A stretch of 64,000 bases of DNA. It comes from Paraburkholderia sp. UYCP14C. GTDB lineage: Bacteria > Pseudomonadota > Gammaproteobacteria > Burkholderiales > Burkholderiaceae. The position numbers were made by a program, and so were the translations under genes. The number at the start of each line of letters is the position of its first letter. Within the stretch, counting starts at the first letter, position 1. Under the pieces are notes generated by a model. It saw only the letters and a program-made list of their open reading frames with translations. It searched no databases and was not told the DNA's origin. Positions 18,384 to 27,897 of this stretch are shown in pieces. The stretch covers positions 62,001-126,000 of the forward strand of contig NZ_SELS01000013.1 in NCBI RefSeq assembly GCF_004197395.1, in the 5' to 3' direction.

Positions 18384-19292
18384 TCAGGCAAATACGACCT
18401 TCCAGTCGCCCTTCATGCTAACGACCGTAATGTCGTATTCGTCCGCCTTGTCGAGTGCCTCCGAAAGCGGACTCAGCTTGAACTCGCGGTCGTAAGCAAA
18501 CTCGCGCTCGTCGTCGTCGTGATGCAGAAGCAGCGCGAGGCGCGGCCCCGCGCCCGCCTTCGTGTAGCGCATCATCGGCAGGTCACCGTCCGAATTGCCG
18601 AATGCCAGAAGAGGACGTCGGCCGATGTGCAGGCCAATGTTGGCCGGCTTTGCTTCGCGATCGTCGAAGCTGTTGAGCTCGCCGACTTTCACGAGGTGCG
18701 GTCGTGCGTCTTTGATCTCGAAGCGCAGCTTCATGCTCGATCCGATCACCTGCTCGCGGGCGATCCCGTAGGCCTCCTCGGCAAACGCGCGCATCATATC
18801 GACACCGCCGCCCGAGACGATGTAAGTCTTGAAACCGTTATCGCGCAAGTACCCGAGCATCTCCACCTGCGGCCTGTACGTACACTGCGTGAAGAGGCGG
18901 CCGAATTTCGGATGCCGGGCGGACGCAAACCAGGAACGCGCAATCGCGTCAAATTCGTCCTCGCTCATCCCGGCGTGCGTAGCCGCGAACAGCTCCATGG
19001 CGGCCTGCTTGCCCAGCCTGAGCAGCGTTGCGAAATCCTGTTCGAGGAGTGCTTTGAAGGGCAGGCGCTCCTTCACCGTCGGATCCTTCGCCACAAGCTC
19101 CTTCACGCGGTCGATCAGGAAGAAGATCTGCACCTGGATGGGCTGCTCGCACCACAGCGTACCGTCGTTGTCGAACACCGCGATACGCTCGGCCGGCGGG
19201 ACGTGTTGCACGCCGCCGTCCTTCGTCACACGCGTGACGAAGTCGAGGATCGCCGACTTCGCCATGCCGTCGTTCCAGCTTTCGAGTGCCAT
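18384..19292 (-). CDS. HAD-superfamily phosphatase
   Basis: 302 residues with HAD motif I VFDNDGTLW (nucleophile and acid/base aspartates in DxD form, about residues 40-45), motif II serine/glycines in TYIVSGGGVDMM, and motifs III/IV in KPANIGLHIGRRPLLAFGNSDGD. It has an alpha-helical cap between motifs I and II. Proteins of this subgroup are often found beside arylsulfatase genes, and immediately upstream of this gene (19351-19479) there is a short sulfatase-like remnant. Cytosolic, since no signal peptide is seen with this start. Substrate unknown. Confidence 0.88.
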   Translation of the reverse strand: MALESWNDGMAKSAILDFVTRVTKDGGVQHVPPAERIAVFDNDGTLWCEQPIQVQIFFLIDRVKELVAKDPTVKERLPFKALLEQDFATLLRLGKQAAMELFAATHAGMSEDEFDAIARSWFASARHPKFGRLFTQCTYRPQVEMLGYLRDNGFKTYIVSGGGVDMMRAFAEEAYGIAREQVIGSSMKLRFEIKDARPHLVKVGELNSFDDREAKPANIGLHIGRRPLLAFGNSDGDLPMMRYTKAGAGPRLALLLHHDDDEREFAYDREFKLSPLSEALDKADEYDITVVSMKGDWKVVFA

Positions 19293-19350
19293 TGGTTCGC
19301 CCCTCCTCGATTCGCCAATCTTCCGGAGCGCGTCGTCGACGCGAACCTAT

Positions 19351-19479
19351 TCAGCTTCTGGATGGTTGGAACTTCCGGAACGTCTCGACGAACTTCGCCA
19401 TCCTGAATTGCGCTGCATCGGCGATGTACGTGTCGTGGTTTCTGGCCAGGCCGGGCCCGAACAACAGCGTCATCGCCAT
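19351..19479 (-). pseudogene. Possible C-terminal remnant of a sulfatase-like gene
   Basis: A 42-codon minus-strand frame with the sequence pattern MTLLFGPGLARNHDTYI...AKFVETFRKFQPSR, ending in TGA. It recalls the C-terminal tail of arylsulfatases that precede HAD phosphatases of the type at 18384, but it is cut short after FRKFQPS and has no body upstream. Recognition is from memory of the tail pattern, so confidence is low. Confidence 0.3.
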
Positions 19480-19488
19480 GACGTAGCC

Positions 19489-20151
19489 TCAGGCCTCCAA
19501 CTCCCAACTCCTGAGCTTCTTTCGAGCGGTGCCCAGGTTCCCGAGGTGATAAACCGCCACCCCGGACGGTGAGAACGTGAACGCCTCGAACCTCTCGTCA
19601 AGCAGTTTCTTCAGGTAATCCTGTGAGGCGATGCCAATGCTGACGTGCGGATTGAACTTTCCGCCAGTCTGATTGGGCACGTAGCCCGCCACGTAGTCGA
19701 TGGTCGGCTGGTTGATCTCAGGGTCCTCGTTCGTGGTGACGAACGCCGCTGCGGCCCCCGTATTCTCGGTGAACGGGGCGACGGCGCCGATCAGTTTCTG
19801 TTGAAAATCGACGAGATCTTTGCTTGGCTCGATAACGATCCCGGCGAGCCCGATCTCCTTCCAGGGCAAATAGTAGTACCTGTACGCCCTCAGCTTCCAG
19901 GTGGCCGGCTTCTGCGCAGCCAGGACCTTGCCCACGGCCTCGTAGACCTCATCGAGGGCCGCTGTCCTGACATACCGCTGCAAGCAGCTGACGTGCGGTT
20001 GATGGGTCTCGTCCAGCGCGAAGCCGTCGGGAAAGCTCTTGCGCAGTCGCGCGTTGGCGATCTCCGCGTTCTTCAGCATGGTTGCGTCAGGTTCGAGCAA
20101 GATGTCGATGGCCGTGACCAGGTTTGCTTTCGGGTCCGAAGGTTGATTCAT
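19489..20151 (-). CDS. 2H phosphoesterase-superfamily protein (2'-5' RNA ligase/LigT-like)
   Basis: 220 residues from the ATG at 20151, which has a GAGGAC ribosome-binding site; an upstream in-frame ATG adds 20 unconvincing residues. Two HxS catalytic motifs, HQPHVSCLQ (about residue 50) and FNPHVSIGI (about residue 165), are spaced as in the 2H phosphoesterases (LigT, CPDase, mAKAP7-like). The family acts on 2'-5' or cyclic phosphodiesters of RNA or nucleotides. No neighbours in RNA metabolism help narrow the function. Confidence 0.8.
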   Translation of the reverse strand: MNQPSDPKANLVTAIDILLEPDATMLKNAEIANARLRKSFPDGFALDETHQPHVSCLQRYVRTAALDEVYEAVGKVLAAQKPATWKLRAYRYYYLPWKEIGLAGIVIEPSKDLVDFQQKLIGAVAPFTENTGAAAAFVTTNEDPEINQPTIDYVAGYVPNQTGGKFNPHVSIGIASQDYLKKLLDERFEAFTFSPSGVAVYHLGNLGTARKKLRSWELEA

Positions 20152-20724
20152 GATGTCCTCCTGATTGAAGACATTCTTGCGATTCGCGTCGTCTGACCAT
20201 CGCCCGGCCACAACCCTGGCTTGGCGAACGACTCGGCCGACCCGGGCCAGAAGCCCTGCAGGATAAGCTTGACGTTTTGTTCCGACTCGACGTCGCCAGG
20301 AAACGCAATTGTACGCTTTGACTCCAATTCATCCAATTCAGTCGGGACTGCCAGAGATGCGCGACTACGAGATGCGAATGCCTGAAAAGCAGCCTGTGAC
20401 TGAACTACCAATGCCGGGATCAAATGTTCGCGAAGATCCAATACCGCGGCCGTTACATGCCGTGCGTCGATCGCCCCGGCAATGACAGTTCAATCGCGCC
20501 AATACCGCCGCCAACGGTATTGGGCGTTCAGCGTGATTGATACACTTTGAAAATTCCTCCACCGGGTTGTTTGCAACGCCGGCAGAAGTGTCATAGCCGG
20601 GCGCCTGCATGCTCGAGCCGCGACGCTCGCGCGCGGCGGCGCGGACTCGGGAACGCTGGTTGCGGTTTAATCAGTCCTGGTGAAATGGCGCCATGGATGG
20701 CGGATCGTGACGACAAGAGGTGAC
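20152..20724. other. Gene-poor stretch upstream of the 2H phosphoesterase
   Basis: 573 bases with no convincing gene. A TTG-initiated minus-strand frame (20148-20441, 97 codons) overlaps the 2H gene start by ATGA but resembles nothing known and lacks a clear ribosome-binding site. It may be the decayed end of a former upstream gene. No repeats or RNA structures were noticed. Confidence 0.4.
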
Positions 20725-21309
20725 GTGGAAAAGCTACACATCTATCTGTTCGGCGCGCACGACGCGGTCGGGCACGAGCAGGCGCTGATCGGGCTCGATA
20801 AGGCTGGCTACATGGTCACGCTCGCGCGAGTCGTGGTCGAGGATCTGCCAACCTACGTGCAGGGGCGCGATCGTCCCGAGTTGCAGAGTCTGATCCGACG
20901 AATGGAGCCGCGTGACACGCTCGCCGTGCTCGAGCTGGCCGCGCTCGGCTGCAATGCGCGCGATATCCTCGCCACCGTGATGCAGTGCCGCAAGGCCGGC
21001 GTGGCGCTGCGTTGCGTCGAAATCGGCCATAGCGATCTGGCCGGCCGTCCCGAGCCCTCGGCGGTGAAGGCGCTGCGCGCGCTGGTGCGGCTCGACGCGG
21101 CGTGCCGCAGCCTGCGCAGCCGCGATAGTCTCGCGGCTGTTCGCGCGAGCGGCAAGCACACGGGCAGGCCGCCGTCGCTGTCCGAGCAGCAGCGTCAACG
21201 CGTGCTGCAATCGCTCGGCAGAGGGCAGTCGGTCAGCGAGGTCGCGCGGCGCTTCGGCACATCGCGCCAGACCGTGATGCGCATTCGAGCGGACGTGCCC
21301 CGCGCGTAG
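20725..21309 (+). CDS. Degenerate serine-recombinase (resolvase)-like protein
   Basis: 194 residues from a GTG at 20725 that has AAGAGG five bases upstream; earlier GTGs at 20680 and 20707 are possible. The layout follows Tn3-type resolvases: N-terminal catalytic-like domain (HIYLFGAHDAVGHEQALIGLDKAG, then GRDRPELQSLIRRMEPRDTLAVLELAALGCNARDI), arginine-rich connector, GRPPSL, and a C-terminal helix-turn-helix (VSEVARRFGTSRQTVMRI). The catalytic serine of the YxRVS motif is replaced (YLFGAHD), and the DRLGR arginine motif reads AALGC. It should therefore bind DNA without recombining, perhaps as a domesticated regulator. No inverted repeats or transposase are near. Confidence 0.7.
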   Translation: MEKLHIYLFGAHDAVGHEQALIGLDKAGYMVTLARVVVEDLPTYVQGRDRPELQSLIRRMEPRDTLAVLELAALGCNARDILATVMQCRKAGVALRCVEIGHSDLAGRPEPSAVKALRALVRLDAACRSLRSRDSLAAVRASGKHTGRPPSLSEQQRQRVLQSLGRGQSVSEVARRFGTSRQTVMRIRADVPRA

Positions 21310-21566
21310 AAATTGCCTGTCCCTTTCATTCTGCGGATCGTTTTTGCCGCATCCCTGCCTGCGAAGTCCGAAGCGTCGCGTTTCGCCCCAGCCGCTGCCA
21401 ACTCCCTTCTGGCAGCAGTGCACATATGCCTGTCCGTAACGCCGGCGTTATGGACAGCGCATACGTGCTTTGTTTTGAAAGTTCACCCGTCTAATCTCAA
21501 CGTAAACAAACAACATTAATCTCTGAGATCCGTACCCGAGGCGCGGCGCCATGCCGTGAGTGAGCC

Positions 21567-21824
21567 ATGAACGTGAAACGTCTGACTGTTTATGCAAGCC
21601 CGGGATCACTGCGAGTCGTCGCAGTCTGGAAAAGCCTGATCGAACATCGTGCGCAAGTGTGCGGCTGGTCCGCTCACATGAACACCACGGGCGGACGCGA
21701 GTCTTTGAGCGTCGACCTGGTCGATTGCCCGGCGGACCGCCTCGCGATCATTTCGGCCGCGTTGAGCGCTGGACCGATGACCGTGCTGACGAGCGACGCC
21801 GAGTCGACGATCCGTCCGTCCTGA
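21567..21824 (+). CDS. Small hypothetical protein
   Basis: 85 residues from an ATG at 21567, beginning MNVKRLTVYASPGSLRVVAVW, with balanced composition and alternating hydrophobic strands that suggest a small alpha/beta domain. The spacing to neighbours allows its own promoter, and the ribosome-binding site (GAGTGAGCC) is weak. No family is recognised. About 270 bases separating it from the converging sensor-kinase gene hold nothing obvious. Confidence 0.4.
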   Translation: MNVKRLTVYASPGSLRVVAVWKSLIEHRAQVCGWSAHMNTTGGRESLSVDLVDCPADRLAIISAALSAGPMTVLTSDAESTIRPS

Positions 21825-22097
21825 ATGTGCAAAGACCGGTGCGAGTCAGGATCGCAGCCGAATCCCATCGTGAATGCCTGAGCTTTACCGTATGCCATAG
21901 CCCGCAAGCCCTTCGCGGCATGGCTTTTGAGCGGCCCCCGTGGCTGCTCTCCGGGCGGCCTTTATGGCCGCTTCTTTTTGCGCTTCGCGAGATTCGCACG
22001 GCCGTCCACTCGCACGGTATGTCACGCTGTTCGGAGCGGCGAGCGCGGCCGTCGGCAGGCAACGGCTAGACGCGTTGTACTGCGCCGAGCCGCTCAC

Positions 22098-25000
22098 TCA
22101 ACCGCGCAGCCGCGCGAAAATGCTCAGCAGGTCTTCGAGAACCACCGGCTTTTTCAGGTGCGCGTCGAAACCCGCTTCTTCGGCCGCCGTGACGTCCGCC
22201 TGCTGGCCGAAGCCGCTGACCGCGATACAGATCACGGACTTCATCGCCGGCATGCCGCGCAGCTTGCCGATGAACTCCATGCCGTCCATTCCGGGCATGC
22301 CGATGTCGGACAGGATGATATCCGGCGCGTTGCCGTCGATGATCGTCAGCGCCTCCTCGCCGCTCGTCGCGGTCCGCACTTCGGCGCCCTCGGTTTCCAG
22401 CAGCAGCTTGAAGGTTTCGACGGTCGCGGCGTCGTCGTCGACCATCAGGACGCGTGTGCCTTTCAGCGACCCGGCAGTGACCATCGATCCCTCCCCGCTC
22501 GCACGCGCGGCGAGCCGGTGGGTGGGCAGCGTCACGGTGAACGTCGCGCCGCGGCCGACGCCGTCCGACTCCGCGCGCACCGCGCCGCCGTGCAGGTTGA
22601 CCAGGTCGCGCACGAGCGCGAGGCCGATGCCGAGGCCACCGCGGCGCGAGCCGGGGTCGCGGCTCTGCTGGAACATGTCGAAGATATGCGGCAGCAGCGA
22701 CGCCTCGATGCCGGTGCCGGTATCGGCGACGCGCAGCACCGCCTCGGCGTGATCGTTGACCTGCAACGACACCTCGATCGAACCGCGCTGCGTGAACTTC
22801 AGCGCGTTGCTGATCAGATTCCACACGATCTGCTCGATCCGCGTGAGGTCCGCGTGAATGATCACGGGTGTATCGGTCATCTCGACGCTAAGCGTGATGC
22901 CGCGCTGCGCGGCATCCTCCTGAACGGCGCTGCATACGCGCCGCACGATTTCGCGCATGTCGACCACCGTGCGCACGACCGACAGCTTGCCGGTGCGCAC
23001 TCGCGAAATGTCGAGCAGATCGTCGATGATCTGCGCCTGGCCGATCACGGTGCGGCGGATCGTATCGGTTGCGCGCGACACGTTCAGGTTCTGCCGCGTT
23101 TCCGGTGCGCGGGCGATCAGTTCCGCGCTCGCCGAAATCAGGTTCAGCGGGTGCTTGAGCTCGTGCGACACCACCGCGAGGAACTCGTCGCGGCGGCGCT
23201 GCGCCTCGCGCTCGCTGGCCGCGCGCAGCGTTTCGACGTGGGTGCCGCGCCCGGAGGTCGGGTCGGGGGCGAACTCGCCGAGATCGCGCGTGATTTTCGC
23301 AAAGCCGCAAGTGCCCGGTTCGTCGAGACGGGACAGCACGCCGCTCGCAAAAAAGCGCGTACCGTCCTTGCGCAGATGCCAGCACTCCTCTTCGGCGCGG
23401 CCGTTCAGACGCGCCTCGGCGAACTCGCGTTGAGCGACGTTGGCAGCACGGTCTTCCTCGGTGTACAGGATGTCGGCCGACTGACCGATCATTTCGGCTT
23501 CCGAATAGCCGAAAATCCGTTCAGCGGCTGCATTCCAGCTATTGATCACGCCGCTGTCGTCGAACGTGATGATCGCGTAGTCACGCGTGCTTTCCGCGAC
23601 GATGCGCATGCGCCGCTCGCCGTCGCGCAGCCGGTCTTCCGCCTGACGCCGCCCGGTGATGTCGATGAACGACAGCACCGCGCCGTCGATGCGGTCTTCG
23701 GTCGTGCGGTACGGCACGAAGCGCGCGAGATACCAGCGACCGTCGCTGCTCTTCAGCTCGCGCTCGATCAGGCGCAGCGAGTCGAACGCTTCGGCCGCGT
23801 CGTCGGCGAGCTTGTCGTATTCGAGGCGGTGCGTGATGTCGAGCAGCGAGCGGCCGATGTCCGACGGAATGATGCTGAACACGTCGGTTGCGCGCGGCGT
23901 ATAGCGCTTAATGCAGATGTTGCGGTCGACAAAGATCGTGCCGATGTCGTTCGCGGCGATCAGGTTGTGCAGGTCGTCGTTGATCTTGCCGGTTTCCTCG
24001 ACCTTCGACTTCAGCTCCGCGTTGACCGTGGTCAGCTCCTCGTTGATCGATTGCAGCTCTTCCTTGCTGGTTTCGAGTTCCTCGGTCGCCGAGCGCAGTT
24101 CCTCGTTGATCGCCTGCAATTCCTCGTTCGACGCCTTCAGCTCTTCGGTGGAGGTTTCCGACTGCTCGATGGTCGACTGCAACTGCTCCTTCGTGCGTTG
24201 CAGCTCGCGTTCGAGCTGGCTGATGATCGGGTCTTTCTGCACATCGGTCGGCGCCGTTTCGGCGTTGCCCATGCTGTCCTCGACCTCGTCGAACAGCACC
24301 AGCACGAAGTCGGCATTGGCTTCCGGATCGTGCACCGGCCGCGCGGTCATGTTGACGAAGTACGAACGGCCGTCGCGCTCGATGCGCACGCGCCGCGCTT
24401 CGACGCTGCGGTTCGTGTGCAAGGCCTGATAGATCGCGGTGCGCAGCTCGAGCCGCAGTTCCGGACGCACGACGGCCACGATGTTATGCGACGGCTCGCC
24501 GCCCGAATACTGCAGGAAACGCCCGGCGCGATCGGACAGATGAACGATTTCGGATTCCCGGCTCACCAGCACGCTGGGCGGCGCATATTGCTCGACGAGC
24601 CGCTGATGCAGATCGCCGAACGAAAAGCGCCGGCGCCCCGGCGGCTGCACCGTTGTGACGACCGGGCGCGAGCTCATCGTGCCCGAAATAGCGATCGGCA
24701 CCGGCGTGTCGCCGCGCACCGCCATGTTCGCGCGATAGATGCGGTTGCGTTTGTCTACCACCGTGAACATGGAACTCACGCTGTCGGCCGATTCCGAGCT
24801 GCCGAGGAACAGTATGCCGCCCGGCCGCAACGCGAAGTGGAACATCCTCAGGATTTCGATCTGCGCCTCGCGATCCAGGTAGATCAGCAGATTGCGGCAG
24901 CAGATCATGTCGAGCCGCGAGAACGGCGGGTCACTCAACACGTTGTGGTGCGCGAACAGCATGTGTTCGCGCAGTTCCTTCTTGATGCGGAAATGCGCGG

Positions 25001-26201
25001 CATCTTTCGTGAAGAACTGGCGGATGCGCGCCGGCGTCACGTCGGCGGAGATCGAGTCCGGGTACAGACCGGTGCGCGCGAACGAAATGGCGCGCTCGTC
25101 GATGTCGGTTGCGAATACCTGGAACGACACGCCCTCGGGCGACTTAAGCGAGCGTTCCTGCAGCAGCATCGCCAGCGAATACGCTTCCTCGCCGGTCGCG
25201 CAGCCGACCGACCACACGCGAATGCGGTCCTGTTCGCCGCGATTTTCGAAGATCGGCGGCAACACTTCGCGCTCGAGCACGTCGAACGCTTCCTTGTCGC
25301 GGAAGAAATTCGTCACGCTGATCAGCATGTCCTGCAGCAGCGCCTGGGTTTCGTCCGGATGCAGATGCAGATAGTCGCGATACGCCTGCAGGTCGGTAAT
25401 GCCGTTGACCTGCAGCCGGCGTTCGATGCGGCGCAGAACGGTCGCCCGTTTGTAGTGGCGGAAGTCGTGCGCGGTACGGGTGCGCAGGATCACCATGATC
25501 TCGCGCAGCGCGCGCTCGGCCGCCTCGTTGACCGTTTGTTCCTCGGGCTCGTCGGGCTGTACCGCCGGCAGATGGATTTCGCGTGCGGTGGACCACAGGT
25601 CCAGCAGCCGTTGCGGCATTTCGGCCGCGGTCATCACGAAGTCGGCCATGCCGGTCGCAATCGCGCTGCGCGGCATGCTGTCGTATTCGGCCTCAGCAGG
25701 GTCCTGCACGAGCGTGACGCCGCCCATTTCCTTGATGCGCGCGAGCCCGACCGAGCCGTCGGAGCCCGCGCCCGACATCACGATGCCGATCGCGCGTTCG
25801 CGGTGCGCCTCGGCGAGCGTGCGGAAGAACAGATCGATGCTCGCGCGGCGTCCTTCCGCGGGCGGCTTCTGCGTGACGCGCAGGTAGCCGTCGACCATGA
25901 TCATCTCGTACGAGGGCGCGACCAGATAGACGTGGTCCGGTTCGATCGGCGTGGGGCTCGTGACCTGCATCACGGGCATGCTGGTGACTTTCTGCAGCAG
26001 CGAAGCGAGGTTGCTTTCGTGATCTGGGGACAGGTGAACGACCACAACGAAGGCCATCGACGTATGCGCGGGCAGCGCCTCGAAGAATTCCGTCAGCGCG
26101 TTAAGCCCTCCCGCCGATGCGCCGATACCGACGATCGGATAGAGTGCCTGGCTAGGCAGAGTCTGCCCTCGCTTTTTCGACATTGCTGCGTGTCCCTTCA
26201 T
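22098..26201 (-). CDS. CheB-CheR-PAS-histidine kinase-receiver hybrid protein
   Basis: 1367 residues combining five modules. A CheB methylesterase domain (about 20-205) has the Ser29 (GASAGG), His (VVHLSPDH) and Asp (SGAGSDG) triad. A CheR methyltransferase (about 230-490) has a SAM site, VGCATGEEAYSLA. A first PAS-like region is followed by a long Glu-rich coiled coil (about 650-735) and two PAS domains. A histidine kinase has its phospho-accepting His in VVSHELKHPLN and an HATPase domain (DTGTGIEAS, GGLGIGLALV). The C-terminal receiver's phospho-acceptor is Asp1299 (LSDIGMPGMDG). No transmembrane segment, so it is cytosolic. Such fusions signal independently of flagellar chemoreceptors. It lies downstream of, and probably in an operon with, a stand-alone CheB. 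An alternative start is Met7. The long plus-strand frame opposite it is a shadow. Confidence 0.93.
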   Translation of the reverse strand: MKGHAAMSKKRGQTLPSQALYPIVGIGASAGGLNALTEFFEALPAHTSMAFVVVVHLSPDHESNLASLLQKVTSMPVMQVTSPTPIEPDHVYLVAPSYEMIMVDGYLRVTQKPPAEGRRASIDLFFRTLAEAHRERAIGIVMSGAGSDGSVGLARIKEMGGVTLVQDPAEAEYDSMPRSAIATGMADFVMTAAEMPQRLLDLWSTAREIHLPAVQPDEPEEQTVNEAAERALREIMVILRTRTAHDFRHYKRATVLRRIERRLQVNGITDLQAYRDYLHLHPDETQALLQDMLISVTNFFRDKEAFDVLEREVLPPIFENRGEQDRIRVWSVGCATGEEAYSLAMLLQERSLKSPEGVSFQVFATDIDERAISFARTGLYPDSISADVTPARIRQFFTKDAAHFRIKKELREHMLFAHHNVLSDPPFSRLDMICCRNLLIYLDREAQIEILRMFHFALRPGGILFLGSSESADSVSSMFTVVDKRNRIYRANMAVRGDTPVPIAISGTMSSRPVVTTVQPPGRRRFSFGDLHQRLVEQYAPPSVLVSRESEIVHLSDRAGRFLQYSGGEPSHNIVAVVRPELRLELRTAIYQALHTNRSVEARRVRIERDGRSYFVNMTARPVHDPEANADFVLVLFDEVEDSMGNAETAPTDVQKDPIISQLERELQRTKEQLQSTIEQSETSTEELKASNEELQAINEELRSATEELETSKEELQSINEELTTVNAELKSKVEETGKINDDLHNLIAANDIGTIFVDRNICIKRYTPRATDVFSIIPSDIGRSLLDITHRLEYDKLADDAAEAFDSLRLIERELKSSDGRWYLARFVPYRTTEDRIDGAVLSFIDITGRRQAEDRLRDGERRMRIVAESTRDYAIITFDDSGVINSWNAAAERIFGYSEAEMIGQSADILYTEEDRAANVAQREFAEARLNGRAEEECWHLRKDGTRFFASGVLSRLDEPGTCGFAKITRDLGEFAPDPTSGRGTHVETLRAASEREAQRRRDEFLAVVSHELKHPLNLISASAELIARAPETRQNLNVSRATDTIRRTVIGQAQIIDDLLDISRVRTGKLSVVRTVVDMREIVRRVCSAVQEDAAQRGITLSVEMTDTPVIIHADLTRIEQIVWNLISNALKFTQRGSIEVSLQVNDHAEAVLRVADTGTGIEASLLPHIFDMFQQSRDPGSRRGGLGIGLALVRDLVNLHGGAVRAESDGVGRGATFTVTLPTHRLAARASGEGSMVTAGSLKGTRVLMVDDDAATVETFKLLLETEGAEVRTATSGEEALTIIDGNAPDIILSDIGMPGMDGMEFIGKLRGMPAMKSVICIAVSGFGQQADVTAAEEAGFDAHLKKPVVLEDLLSIFARLRG

Positions 26202-26288
26202 GGAAAAGGATAGTGTTCAGCGGTGAATTTTTATAGGGCGCCGAGCCCATTTCGTGCTGGCTCGGCTCGCTATTATCCCGCATCGCAC

Positions 26289-27278
26289 TCACTTTTCCAG
26301 CAGCATCGACTGCAAGACTTCGGCCGCGTGGGCCGCCCGCCGGGCGTTGTCCTCCTCGCGAAGCTGCGCGGCGGTGTCTCCTGTCGTCGCGAAATGCTCG
26401 CCGAGCTCGCGGCTGAACATTTCGCGCTCGCGTAACGCCCGCAGCGCGTTGCGCAGCGAGTCCTCCGCATCGATCATGCGACCGTCGTCGAGCGACGCGG
26501 CCGAGTACGCATGACCGGTATGGCAGCGGTAGCGCATCACGCGCGAGCCGGTGACGCGCCACAGCGCTCCGTTGCACTCGGGGCACGTGAAGGTCGACGG
26601 CGTCGCCAGTCCCTTGATCGCACCAAACGGCGCGGTGCCGGATAGCCACGCGCGCTGCTCCAGGACGACGCGATCGGTAGCCTCGCGCCGTGCGGTGTCG
26701 GCATCTGCCGGTGCGCTGGGGGTGTCGCCGGTCAGATTGACCAGACATTGCCCCAGTCGATCGAGCGGCAACACGTGGTCGGCGAACGGCGAAGCATGCC
26801 GCGGCATCTCGCTCGCGAACGCGTCGTCGGGGTCCTGTACCACCGTCGTGCCCCCGCATGTCTGGATCGCCTCCAAGCCCGCGGCGCCGTCGTCGAGCAG
26901 GCCCGTCAGGATCACGCCGATTGCGCGCGGCCCCATCTGCGCGGCCGCGCTGCGAAAGAGTGGGTCGATCGCCGGGCGCGCGAAATTCTCCTTTGGGCTG
27001 TGCAGTAGCCGCAATTGCCCATCGTCTACCACGAGGTGCCGATCGGGCGGCGCCACGTAAATTCTGCCGGGTGCGTAATGTTCGCCATCCTTGGCGTGGG
27101 TGGCCCGTAGTGGGCCGGCCTGGTTCAGAAGCATGGGCAGCATGCTGCCGTGCGCACCGATGTGCAGCACGATGGCGATGCTAGCGGGCATATCGGCGGG
27201 AAGTTGGGAGGCAAGCGAACGCAGCGCATCGACCCCTCCCGACGACGTGCCGATTACGATGAAGTCGGGGTGGGTCAA
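26289..27278 (-). CDS. CheB-type methylesterase without receiver, with C-terminal zinc-ribbon region
   Basis: 329 residues. The N-terminal 190 residues are a CheB catalytic domain with Ser12 (GTSSGG), His39 (IVLHIGAHGS) and the Asp-containing LTGLLDDGAAG segment. There is no N-terminal receiver, unlike classical CheB. The C-terminal third carries a CPECNGALW...CHTGHAYS arrangement, a probable zinc ribbon, and a helical tail. It is transcribed toward the CheB-CheR-kinase gene, which starts 87 bases downstream, so the two likely form one alternative sensory unit. There are no cheA, cheW or chemoreceptor genes nearby. Confidence 0.9.
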   Translation of the reverse strand: MTHPDFIVIGTSSGGVDALRSLASQLPADMPASIAIVLHIGAHGSMLPMLLNQAGPLRATHAKDGEHYAPGRIYVAPPDRHLVVDDGQLRLLHSPKENFARPAIDPLFRSAAAQMGPRAIGVILTGLLDDGAAGLEAIQTCGGTTVVQDPDDAFASEMPRHASPFADHVLPLDRLGQCLVNLTGDTPSAPADADTARREATDRVVLEQRAWLSGTAPFGAIKGLATPSTFTCPECNGALWRVTGSRVMRYRCHTGHAYSAASLDDGRMIDAEDSLRNALRALREREMFSRELGEHFATTGDTAAQLREEDNARRAAHAAEVLQSMLLEK

Positions 27279-27624
27279 GGGAACTCCGGGACGTGACAGC
27301 AGGACATGAAAGTGGAACTTTTATGTCAGTCAAAATAATGAGCAAGCGGCATGCCAGCACGGCGTTTTGCTGTGGGGTCGCATGTGAAAACGTTTCTGGT
27401 TCGACGTCGGTTTTCAGCTTCCGCGTCACGAGCGGCGCGGTCGGCGGTCATATCTGGTGAGACCTTGAATTTTCGCGCCGCCGTCGCGCGGAGTCGCGCC
27501 TGGCGTCGCTGGGACAGTCATGTTCATAAGTCGATGCTTACGGACGAAACCATCCTTTGACTCGTCCATTAACATCGATTTGAGGAGGGCACAACAGGAT
27601 CGCCTGTCTCAGGCAGGGAGAGCC
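27279..27624. other. Intergenic region between divergent CheB and small-protein genes
   Basis: 346 bases that must contain the two divergent promoters. It is relatively AT-rich around 27310-27350. No operator palindrome, RNA or further gene was recognised. Confidence 0.4.
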
Positions 27625-27897
27625 ATGGCACGGAGAAAGCTGAAACTGACGCACTACCCGGCGGCAGCGGTCGCCTCGCGCGACGACTTTTCGATCTACG
27701 TCACCGCGCGACGCAGCGCCGATGGACGCTTCTATGCCGATCTGCTGGTGAGCCGTAAAGCGGATGGCCGCCGTCTGTTCCCGTTCGATGGCGCGCCCCA
27801 AGTCGGCCCGTTCAACAGCATCGAGGAGGCGCGACTCGCCGCCGAAGAATACGGTGCGCGGATCGTCGCGGCCGACCTTTCCTGTCCCGAGGCGTGA
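27625..27897 (+). CDS. Small conserved-type protein of unknown function (90 aa)
   Basis: 90 residues from the ATG at 27625, preceded by GGGAGAG. It begins MARRKLKLTHYPAAAVAS and contains DDFSIYVTARRSADGRFYADLLVSRKADGRRLFPFDG, then a helix SIEEARLAAEEYGARIVAADL. The pattern (a strand-rich core carrying the phrase FYADLLVSR plus one C-terminal helix) is one I associate with short Burkholderia proteins of unassigned DUF. The upstream extension of the frame has no support. No signal peptide or membrane segment. Confidence 0.7.
   Translation: MARRKLKLTHYPAAAVASRDDFSIYVTARRSADGRFYADLLVSRKADGRRLFPFDGAPQVGPFNSIEEARLAAEEYGARIVAADLSCPEA

Noticed and set aside
20148-20441. 97-codon minus-strand frame overlapping the 2H phosphoesterase start by ATGA
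   Set aside because: TTG start without ribosome-binding site and no recognisable sequence; retained only as a comment in the intergenic entry.
21927-26213. 1428-codon open frame on the plus strand opposite the CheB-CheR-kinase fusion
   Set aside because: Composition is Arg/His/Ala/Asp-rich without domains; it is the antisense shadow of a long GC-rich gene with strong third-position bias. The minus-strand product has clear catalytic motifs throughout.
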